A stretch of DNA of 64,000 bases from assembly GCF_040581485.1 (NCBI RefSeq), contig NC_090130.1, forward strand, positions 10,675,426-10,739,425, read 5' to 3'. The notes under the pieces are model-generated. The model was not told where the DNA came from. It worked only from the letters and a program-made list of their open reading frames with translations, and ran no database searches. Made by a program: the position numbers and the translations under genes. Source of the DNA: Linepithema humile. Its lineage: Eukaryota; Arthropoda; Insecta; Hymenoptera; Formicidae. Of this stretch, positions 14,985 to 24,804 are shown in pieces (within the stretch, counting starts at the first letter, position 1; every line of letters begins with the position of its first letter).

Positions 14985-15377
14985 TTAACTCACGATAGAT
15001 CGCCTGTGACAATATTTCTTACAATTTGCCAGCTCACGAATAAATCGTCTTTAGCTCTCTTTTTTCTAAACTGTCAGTTGACGTTAGATCGCCTCCGACT
15101 ATATTTATTAAAAATTGTCAGCTCACGGTAGATCGCTTCTGACAATATTTCTTACAATTTGCCAACTCTCGAATAAATCGTCTTTGGCTCTCTTTTTTCT
15201 AAACTGTCAGCTGACGTTAGATCACCTCCGACTATATTTATTAAAAATTGTCAACTCACGATAGACCGCCTCTGACTTCTCTAATTCTACGTCGCTAGGA
15301 TATGTTAGATCGCCTCTGGCTTTTCTATTTCTATATCACCAGCACACGTTAGATCGCCTCTGGCTTTTCTAATTCTA
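14985..15377. repeat. Tandem repeat array, left part
   Basis: Units share the core AGATCGCCTCTGAC/GGC. The left part has a higher-order unit of about 130 bp (14990-15120 and 15120-15250); the right part has ~45-bp units containing CTAATTCTACATCGCCAGCA. The same short units resume at 16154 after an inserted palindrome. Confidence 0.85.
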
Positions 15378-16153
15378 CACTCAAAAAAATATTTCGCTGA
15401 TGTAGTTAGATTTCTAGATATCGCAACAAGAATGTATCGCTATTTTTCGTATCTGTGAAAACATTGTTTGTCACATATAGAATTTATAGCAGTAATGTTC
15501 TAGCAATAGCTTCTGAAAAATTTAGGTACCATTGCTAAATGTTATTCATTGCATGATCTAACACGTGATTGATCTTATATAGATAGCCGCTTTAGAGAAA
15601 CTTTCTTTTTAAAGTTCACAAACAATACAGATATATATTCTGTTTCTGTCATCTAAACTGATTAAGTAATTACATATGCAATATCACAACAGTTGCTAAT
15701 CATTTATCTGTTTTAGTTAATTTTTTACACCTAGAAAATTTTAGCTATTATAGTGTACACTCAAAAAAATGATCTTGCAATAATAGCTAAAATTTTCTAG
15801 GTGTAAAAAATTAACTAAAACAGATAAATGATTAGCAACTGTTGTGATATTGCATATGTAATTACTTAATCAGTTTAGATGACAGAAACAGAATATATAT
15901 CTGTATTGTTTGTGAACTTTAAAAAGAAAGTTTCTCTAAAGCGGCTATCTATATAAGATCAATCACGTGTTAGATCATGCAATGAATAACATTTAGCAAT
16001 GGTACCTAAATTTTTCAGAAGCTATTGCTAGAACATTACTGCTATAAATTCTATATGTGACAAACAATGTTTTCACAGATACGAAAAATAGCGATACATT
16101 CTTGTTGCGATATCTAGAAATCTAACTACATCAGCGAAATATTTTTTTGAGTG
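15378..16153. mobile_element. 776-bp near-perfect palindromic element with TA target duplication
   Basis: Two ~375-bp arms face each other around a ~26-bp spacer (15753-15778). Termini are CACTCAAAAAAAT and its inverse, flanked by TA on both sides. Neighbouring array units show the uninterrupted site TTCTACATCGCC, so the element inserted at TA with TA duplicated, as Tc1/mariner elements do. The spacer carries another GTACACTCAAAAAAAT, an internal copy of the terminus. No coding capacity. Confidence 0.88.
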
Positions 16154-16290
16154 TACATCGCCAGGATATCTTAGATCGCCTCTGGCTTTTCTATTTCTAC
16201 ATCGCCAGCACACGTTATATCGCCTCTGGCTTTTCTAATTTTACATCGCCAGCACACGTTAGATCGCCTCTGACTTTTGTAACTACGAAG
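16154..16290. repeat. Tandem repeat array, right part
   Basis: Continuation of the ~45-bp AGATCGCCTCTGGC units after the palindromic insertion. Confidence 0.85.
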
Positions 16291-16445
16291 CTCAAAATCT
16301 TAAGAGTCACCAGAGGCATCGGAAATGTCATCGTTATCTCACTTCTATCTACCGTTGCTGATACCATAGTTGCAAATCAGGATTTTCAACTGAGACTAGC
16401 TTCCACTCTCATCTTATACGATCACACAAAATCTACGTCAGCAGA

Positions 16446-17310
16446 TTGGAAGACAAAAGTATAACCTGTGTGTCCAACAATGAAGCAAGATTTGTGTGCA
16501 CTGTAGGAATATGCAGGAAACAAGTTGACAGTTACAAAGTTTTAGTTAATCATCTTAAAAAGCATATGATTAATGGATTAGAAGTAACTTGCTCTTATAA
16601 TACTTGCAACAAGAAGTATGATAGAGTAAATTTATTTTCAGGACATTTGACGAAATATCATAAATGTCAGATTTTAGTTCCAACTACAGTTGACATGAAC
16701 ATTAACGATGGAAGTAAATTCTGAAAACACAGATCATAGAGAGGAAGATGAAGATTTCACAAGACCCAAAAATACTAGCGATGAAAATGATAATGATGAA
16801 GATTATAATAAGCGCGATTCATTCATTAACGCTTTGGCTACCTTCTATCTCAAACTTGAATGTGAATACTTTATTCCGGAAACTACTATTCAATGTATTG
16901 TTGAGGAGCTGAAGACTCTAACTGTACATGAGCAGGAAAAAGTTAAGAGGAGATTAAAAAGGCATTTGCAAGAAGAAGGCATATCTTTCTCACAGGTGAA
17001 TAAAATTGTAAAAGATGTTTTTTCAGATAATTCATACTCTACTAACTTTAAAGAACTGCAAATTATTTACTCGCAAAAAGAGTTTTACAAGTCACATTTT
17101 CATTTTGTGTGGCCTAAGAAGAAGCCCTTACCAAAAGGTGAATTCTTCCATTTTGTGCCTATTTCAGAGACTTTAAAGGCATTATTTCATGATAAGTCTC
17201 TGGATTTCAATATCAGTGCACCTGTACAGTACGAGTATGGTCTGTTCAAAAACTTTACAGATTGTAGTACTTTCAGAACTAGTTTAATTTTCCACAAAAG
17301 AAAAAAATAA
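16446..17310 (+). pseudogene. Zinc-finger transposon ORF remnant (N-terminal half), frameshifted
   Basis: Frame 1 (16446-16724) holds two C2H2-like fingers: C-x4-C-x12-H-x3-H, then C-x4-C-x12-H-x4-H. Frame 2 (16708-17310) continues with an acidic linker, a helical region (IPETTIQCIVEEL) and a conserved-looking block (FVPISETLKALF). The two frames overlap by 17 bases, so a small indel separates them. The arrangement resembles the N-terminal half of a widespread animal transposon protein with C2H2 fingers and a YVPIxETLxxLF block. The downstream catalytic part is absent and the reading ends in a short basic tail. Direct repeats at 17365-17720 suggest an element end nearby. Assignment to a superfamily is uncertain. 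Confidence 0.5.
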
Positions 17311-17364
17311 ACTCTGAACGTCTGAACTAGTGCAGCAGTTCAGCAATAAAAAGACAGACCTAAT

Positions 17365-17725
17365 AACAGGTGGATAGAAATTCAAATTTAAGTGTCCAAA
17401 TATTTAGACATTTAAAACAGATATATTTAGACTATGAACTAGAAATTATGACAAAAATAACTGAATATATAGACGAGATCAAGAAATATTTATACAACTG
17501 GTTAGAAATTCAGACAAAAGTGTCTAAATGTTCAGATATTAAAATTAGAAATATTCAGACAACTGGCTAGAAATTCTGACAAAAGTGTCTGAATATTCAA
17601 GCATTGAGATTAGAAATATTCAGACAACTGTGGCTAGAAATTCAGACAATATTCTGTCCGAAAATTCAGACAATGTGACTGTAAGAAAACTTCAAACACT
17701 TTCGTCTGAATTGTCAGTCAGTAAT
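17365..17725. repeat. Degenerate subterminal-type repeats (TAGAAATTCAGACAA)
   Basis: Five or more diverged copies of TAGAAATTCAGACAA and GTGTCTGAATATTCAGAC in both orientations. Such clusters near the ends of DNA transposons commonly serve as transposase binding sites. They follow the zinc-finger ORF remnant and probably mark the 3' end of the same element, near 17735. Confidence 0.6.
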
Positions 17726-18473
17726 TTTTTACAGTAAAGTATAAAATATTTTTCTATATCTTTCATATCGTGCAATTTTAACAAAGAATTTTGCTTTTTT
17801 TCGAGAATGCATTCTTTAGAACGCTCGACACGATCTGCACATTTCGATAGGTTTTTGTAAGTTAACGCCTATTGACTCCCCACTAACAAGGAAACGTTCA
17901 CAAGTGTCCCCCCCCGATTTGATTCTCCTTGAAATATGTTGTAAAACATACAATTTGAAGAGACACATATTTTTTTATAGCGGCCCTACCTCAAATTTAA
18001 GGGGTGAAACACCCCTTTGAAAAAAACGGGTTTTTTCTTTGTGTGTAACTATCGCTAAAACCATAGGAGATACAAAAAAATGTTTTAAATAGAAGTTGTA
18101 TGGCTTGTAATAGGCTTTATAACTGTGTAGTTAAATTTTCAAAAAATGTAATTTTTTTAATTTACCTCCACCCCTTGTTATTATTTTTTCGAATTTCAAA
18201 ATTTTTGTAATGACAAAAGTTGTAGCATTTTTTACGCTGAATCCAACCATATATGATTTTATTATGTTCCGAAATCGCATCTTTCAAAAATGAATCATCA
18301 GTATCACACTATATGCGTCGCGCTGCATGACGCATCGCTTATACCGCACTTGTGTTGCGCAATAGTCGTTAAATAAATATAAAAATAACATGTTATCACA
18401 TATTTGAGGAAGAAAAGTTAACTAAAATTGTTGCTAAAGCATTCCGTCCACATTACACTCTTATAGATAATCG

Positions 18474-19208
18474 CTGCATTTCGTGCGCAGCGCGTTGTCA
18501 TATACAAGTTTGCTATCAGCGCATATTACACTTTGAAGTTTCGCTTGTAGTAACTACGGGAAAATAATTTATGAAACGAAAACAGTGAATGAATCAATCT
18601 ATTCAACATATATCCACCTTGACTCTACCCTCTTGGCCCGACTTGACTGACAATGAATTGAAACATAAAATTCTGTACAGTTTACTCTTTTTCAATAGTT
18701 TTAATATACTGCGATATATTCTACATACTATTACATTCTATTAAATTACTACGACTTTTTTAAACTATGGTATATAAAATCTTGAAATATAAAATGTATA
18801 TCATAAATATAATTATAATATATATTGTATATATATATATATAATTATATATACATATATATAAGCTTATTTTATATATTATAATTATACTTATAATATA
18901 CATTTTATATACCTTATAGTTTAAAAGTATCGTAGTAATTTAGTGGAATGCATTAGTATGTAGAATTGCAGTATATTAAAATTATTGAAAAAGAGTAAAC
19001 TGTACAAAATTTTATATTTTATTTCATTGTCAGTCAAGTCGGGCCAAGAAGGTAGAGTCAAGGTAGATATATATGTTGAATAGAATGATTCATTCACTGT
19101 TTTCGTTTCATAAATTATTTTCCCGTGGTCACTACAAGCAAAATTTCAAAGTGTGATATGCGCTGATAGCTAACTTGTATATGACAACGCGCTGCGCACG
19201 AAATGCAG
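18474..19208. mobile_element. 735-bp palindromic element nested in the outer foldback
   Basis: Termini CTGCATTTCGTGCGCAGCGCG and its inverse, with long inverted arms (18474-18620 and 19060-19208) around an AT-rich centre. The outer right arm gives the empty site GATAATCGCCCGG, so insertion occurred at CG with CG present on both sides (2-bp duplication). Noncoding. Confidence 0.8.
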
Positions 19209-19210
19209 CG

Positions 19211-20754
19211 CCCGGTAAAAAATTTCTCATACATAATTAGACAAAAATAGTACATATCTAATTATACAAAATTATATACCGAATTTGTCCATACATAAAT
19301 AGATACACCTATATATAAATGAATATGAATATATATATTTATATATGATTATATAAAGGTGTGTATGAGTAAATATACATTTTCTTGTTTTATTTTGTTG
19401 TGTTTTTATTGCGCAAACATAAAGTACATAATCATACATACATCACATCATATATATATATATATATACTCATACAGTACACAAAGATTGCATACACATT
19501 GCATCAATCTTTCATCGCAATGTTGCAATATTGCAAATTCACTGCAAAATATTGTTGCATCATTGCTGTGGGATTGCAGCAACGTTAAAATGTCCGCTTT
19601 TAGGAAGATTGTAACGAAAAATTACAGTAATATTGCAATGTAATGAATTTGCAATAATGCATTGTTATTGCAATCTTAGAATAATGTTGCATATATTTTT
19701 ATTTATTCGGACATTTATCTGTCCAATTTTTGAACAATCAGTTCAATATCTGAATTCCCTGTGTTGAGGTCGTATCAGAAAAATTAAACTGATAAAAATA
19801 ATTACTATGTCTTTAATCTTACTAGCCACTCTTTGCAAGTTTCATATAATTATCATGACTAAAACTTAAATACGAGATAGATTTTGCAACGCGCGTCGCA
19901 TAGCGGTAAACGAACGAACTAGCAATTACCGAATATTGCTATTGCAATGTTACTGGAATGTTGCTGTCACATTCTCATGAAATATTACAATTACAGGTTG
20001 CAATAATGTCTCAACAATATTACATTGCAACTTGCAAGATTGTAACATTGCTGCAATGTAATTGCAATGTTCTGTGCTGTATGGGCAGTAAGAGTGACTT
20101 GATGAGGTCCTTTCTTAAAAATCTCTTCTTTAAATACCCCAAGCACTAATTTTCGAACTATTTGTATCATTCATAAAATGTATTTATATCTCATGTTATT
20201 TATTTTTCTCATATTATTTAGAAATACAATAAATAACATATATTTCTTATAAATGTAAAATAGTGTTTTTTTATTTTATTTTGTTTATATTCCTCTCTTG
20301 CATGCACGCGCGCGATGAGAAAAAGGTATAGAAACTTTTAGAAAAGTAAAATATTTTTAAATCAAGGCATTAAGTGAAATTAAGGAAAAAGTGACACAAT
20401 TAGCCAGAATTTCTCGTTTATACAAAATCATATACAATTGCGTATGACTATATCTGAAATTTGCTTCTTACTTATATATGTTTATACATGATGCAAGACT
20501 TATACATAATCATATATTAGACTAACAGAGATTCATATATAATTATATATAAAATATTGTGGACATTATATATAAGTATGTATAAAAAGTACTTACATGT
20601 AATTCTATACTGCAGTCGCTCCATTTATATATATATATATATAACGTTTTATATTTCGTCATGTATAATTATACATATTTTTACACAATTATGTAAAATA
20701 TTGTATAACTCTATTAAATGCTACATGATTATATATGAGAAATTTTTTACCGGG
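19211..20754. mobile_element. Noncoding element with CCCGGTAAAAAATTTCTC inverted ends
   Basis: Ends CCCGGTAAAAAATTTCTC and inverse, occupying the centre of the outer palindrome. The interior is AT-rich with many short TATAATTATAC inverted motifs and TTGCAATATTGCA-type repeats (19505-20080). No protein is recognisable. Confidence 0.7.
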
Positions 20755-21467
20755 CGATTATCTATAAGAGTGTAATGTGGAACGGATGCTTTAGCAACAA
20801 TTTTAGTTAACTTTTCTTTCTCAAACATGTAATAACATGTCATTTTTATATTTATTTTGCGACTATGCACAACACAAGTGCGGTATAAACGATGCGTCAT
20901 GCAGCGCGACGCATAGAGTGTGATACTGATGATTCATTTTTGAAAGATGCGATTTCGGAACATAATAAAATCATATATGGTTGAATTCAGCGTAAAAAAT
21001 GCTACAACTTTTGTCATTACAAAAATTTTGAAACTCGAAAAAATAATAACAAGGGGTGGGGGTAAATTAAAAAAAATAACATTTTTTTTAAATCCAACTA
21101 CACAGTTATAAAGCCTGTTACAAGCCATACAACTTCTATTTAAAACATTTTTTTGTATCTCCTACGGTTTTGGTAATAGTTACACACAAAGAAAAAAACC
21201 GTTTTTTTTCAAAGGGGTGTTTTACCCCTTAAATTTGAAATAGGGCCGCTATAAAAAAATACGTGTCTCCTCAAATTGTATGTTTTACGACATATTTCAA
21301 GGAGAATCAAATCGGGGGGGAACACTTGTGAACTAAGTATGATTGCCAAATATTAATGCTTTAAACGCAATTTTTAACGTCTGTTGAAACGTTATGGAAG
21401 ACGTAAGTCTTTACAGGGTGTAAGGCGTTCTCTAGCTATCAGTTCCCTTACGGAAAATAAGTATTGA

Positions 21468-21612
21468 GTTCTCAATACTTAGTATTGGTCAATAGTAAAT
21501 TGACTACTTGAATACTTTTTTTGGGAAATACTTAGTATTGAATACTTAGTATTTCCCCAAAAAAGTATTCAAGTAGTCAATTTACTATTGACCAATACTA
21601 AGTATTGAGAAC
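21468..21612. repeat. 145-bp near-perfect inverted repeat
   Basis: Arms beginning GTTCTCAATACTTAGTATTGG meet at an AAATACTTAGTATTGAATAC centre. TACTTAGTA motifs recur inside the arms. Probably a short MITE; target duplication not obvious. Confidence 0.85.
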
Positions 21613-23044
21613 CTGGGCAAATCGGCAGAGTATCGGTGCGAGTACCACCATTTTGGCCGGAGGAACCAAAATTATGGTTCGCCCAATTAGAGAGCCAGTT
21701 CCTGCCTAGCGCCGTCACGTCGGATTCAACTACCCAAGGAACACACTAAAATCAAGAAAAAGTCAAAATGACTTTATTTTGACTCGAAATGGTCACGTAT
21801 TTTCCGCGTGACGAAAAATTGATGTTATCGTATACTGTTTAGTGACAGAAAAATAATTTTGCGTTGACCTTTGCAAATTTATTATGTGTAAAAGTTTTCT
21901 GGTAGTAAAAAATTCTCAAAATTATTATTTGCGAATATATGTTTCTTTGTATCATTCCAATGCATCAATGGATCATTTTTTAAATTTAATAGCCTTTCCT
22001 CTATCATATAATTTTTATACGTAAGCATATTTTTTTATAGTTCTTTTTGATGTATATCGTGTGTAATTAATTTTTTAATAAAATTTATTGTCAAATAATG
22101 CAATTAGAAAAATTGTGGTATAGAAAAGATGCGACGTATGCGAGTGTACACTAATGAGGTTAACATATTTGATTTTACCGCATGTTCATATATTCACTAC
22201 GACAGCCAATCGCATTTTATTTTGTTACTTTTGGAAAAGTTTTTGATTGGCTAAGCATGATGTAACTCGGTGTCCCGGACTCTAACAAAAGCCTTGTGCG
22301 GCTTTCTATATATTTGTATACTTCCATGGTTGTAGCATGTCACAACGTGGTTGTATTAGTTTCGTGCAATAATATTAATATTATTAAATATTAATAAAAG
22401 AAAGTGCAAAATACTTGTTATCGAGAATCGAAGATACCACAAAACCGATAAGTATAACCGTGCATGTATTTGCTTTGTTTGTGTGTATGTAGAACAAAAA
22501 CTAAACTATTATAACATGAAATAATTTTAACTAATTAATAAAATTATTATTAAGTCGCAGCAAAGTTTAAAATTAATAAAGTGGTTCGTCATTAGTGCTA
22601 GCATATAATATATATACAAAATATTTTTACTAGTAACATTTTATTTATTATTTAATTTGTTGTAATAATAATTCTATCAATTAAAATTATATCGAGTTAT
22701 AATATATAATGCCCATTTTACATAATCTTCACACAAATTTAAAACAAAATTCTAGCTATAAATTTCATGTATTTGTAGTACATAAATATTATATATATAG
22801 ATATATATATATATATATAAATGGAAAATATTCTGAGATTTCTTATAATTTTCTAAAAAATGTTTTAAAAATATGAATAAATAAGAAATTTTTTCTCAGA
22901 ATTTTTCATAAAATAAAATTATGAAAAATTCTAAAAATTTTCTAGGAAATTATGAGATGTTTTTTCACCAGGGTTGTGCCGAATAGCAGATCTTAAGCTG
23001 AAGACATTCCACTTTAAAAATAAAAAAAGTATAGCGTTCTGTAA
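21613..23044. other. Gene-free AT-rich stretch
   Basis: No supportable gene. Contains an AT dinucleotide run (22790-22820) and A/T-rich inverted segments such as TTTTCTCAGAATTTTTCAT around 22860-22960. Confidence 0.55.
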
Positions 23045-24216
23045 GGGTGAAATTAGATGATACAAAAAAGAGCTGCGGAACGGAGAGTGCGTTATTGAGA
23101 CAGCCAATCACAACTATTCCGTATGTTCTGCATTAGTTCTGTACGGAACTAGGTTGCGGAACTGCTGCGGAGTGAAGAGTGCGTCATTAGAGTCGTTCAT
23201 TCAAATACTTATGTAAATATTTTTGTTATTAAATAATCAATGATGGCGTATTCAAACAATTTGGTTATGGTAGAAGAAATAAAAGGTGCTTACATCCATT
23301 CTTAAATAATTAAAATACAAAGCAGGATCACTTGTTTCAAGCAGCTTGATTAAATTGTCGATATCGCCTTGTAGCGTTCGCTGCTCAACAGTATAAATGG
23401 GTCTTACCCATATACTTTTTTTAGATTTTTTATGCTCTGACAAGACCGTGTGTAATGCCAATAATTTTAGCAAAGTTAATCTTATTTTTTCTTTTTTATA
23501 ATTTAACATAGGAGTTCTTAAATATACCTTTAATAACTGTGCTATATATTCTGTGACCATATTTAATTCACTGTCCATGATTAAATGAAAATTTAACTTT
23601 ATTAAAAAATCTATACAAGAAATCTCACTAAAAACTCCAAAATGTTCAGTTGATGCTTCGATGCAGCAACCAAGGACAGCTATTCCATACGATTGTATTC
23701 CGCAAGCCTAGTTCCCTCAGTTCACATGATACGGAATAAGGAATCCAATAACGCACTGCAAAAAATAAAATTTAAGTAAACAAACATTTTTATAATTATA
23801 GCGCTTTGAAAATAACATATAATGTTATAAATTATGAAAAAGTTTATCTGCGTATAGTAATTTAATGATAAATATTTTGAAATAAAAAAAAAACAGTTTT
23901 TAAAGGTTATGTTTTCTTTAATTTTAAAATCTTTATTTAAAATTTAGCTACGCTTAACGGACATTTTGAATTAGCGTACGCGGTGCTCCGCCCGTTACAA
24001 GATATTCTCGGGAGACTAGACGGATTTTGTCCAGCCGTTTCATGCCGTTCGTCGTCGATTAAAACTAGGCGGAGATCTTTCAATTCCTTATTCCGTATCA
24101 TGTGAACTGAGGGAATAAGACTTGCGGAATACAATCGTACGGAATAGCTGTGATTGGCTGTCTCAATGACGCACTCTTCGTTCCACAGCTCTTTTCCGTA
24201 TCATCTGATTTCACCC
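23045..24216 (-). mobile_element. PIF/Harbinger-type element, decayed
   Basis: Termini GGGTGAAATTAGATGATAC and the inverse of GGGTGAAATCAGATGATAC. Flanks are TAA (23042-23044) and CAA (24217-24219), probably a TAA duplication with one substitution. The same terminal sequence defines the 161-bp MITE at 61412-61572. It contains the transposase N-terminal exon remnant at 23252-23578 and a segment (23948-24055) resembling DNA just upstream of the F-box gene. Confidence 0.8.
23252..23578 (-). pseudogene. PIF/Harbinger transposase N-terminal fragment
   Basis: A 108-residue frame with the signature WVRPIYTVEQRTLQG, then L-rich helix and FNYLRMDVSTF, matching the conserved N-terminal region of Harbinger transposases (WVR..., NYFRM). 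The DDE domain is missing, so it is inactive. It lies inside the GGGTGAAAT-ended element and supports assigning those MITEs to PIF/Harbinger. Confidence 0.75.
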
Positions 24217-24804
24217 CAAGACTTTTCGATAGTCAACCGACAGGCGGCACCAGCAATTGGCTGCCAGCAATACTTCGACATGCGATATATCGAAACTCGA
24301 ACGATACGATCAGTCGATGCTTCCGTACGAAGCCGGATGCGGCGAACGATCTAGAACATCTTCGAATATATGAGACCGGCTTCTTTTTCCGGAGCCACAT
24401 GTAAAACGGCACTCTGTTCGGAGCCGGCATTAGGATCAGTCGAAATAGAGTCGTCGGTGAATTAAATCTAGTTTCGCGTGCGGTTAACTAATATTAAGTG
24501 TATTCTGCATTTTGCAATAAAGATCATTTATCATTCTGATAATATAGAAGTTAATTCGTACTCCTGATATTCATTTAATACAGTCGGAGTTACACCAATC
24601 GGAGCACGTGGTTCAATTCCAACGGGTAACGGACATTTTGCTACAGTGCACGCGGTGCTCTGAGTGTTAAATTATAGTCGAAACTAGAGCCACATTTGTC
24701 CAGTCGTTTTATCGTTTGCCGGGTAACTTTCAGTTCAGTGCAGTGAACATACCGATTATAATATTCATATTTTCACGTGGTAACGTTCAATTAAGAACAC
24801 AAAT
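24217..24804 (+). promoter_or_regulatory. 5' flank of the F-box gene
   Basis: Moderately CpG-containing DNA immediately upstream of the start codon at 24805, likely holding promoter and 5' UTR. 24622-24720 has a diverged copy at 23948-24055 inside the neighbouring Harbinger element (shared AACGGACATTTTG, CGCGGTGCTC and TTTGTCCAG motifs). No clear TATA box. Confidence 0.4.

Larger units (their letters stand above)
17896..21333. mobile_element. Outer foldback element with ~578-bp arms, interrupted by two others
   Basis: Arms 17896-18473 and 20755-21333 are inverted repeats starting GTTCACAAGTG followed by a poly-C/G tract and GATTTGATTCTCC. They would be almost contiguous without the two inner elements. 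No transposase frame is present. The target duplication is unclear. Confidence 0.85.

Noticed and set aside
14985..15250. CRISPR-like repeat array
   Set aside because: Units are contiguous, diverged and lack unique spacers; the genome is clearly eukaryotic.
20934..21128. Hydrophobic minus-strand frame of 64 codons
   Set aside because: It lies in an arm of the foldback at 17896-21333, whose mirror copy does not keep the frame.
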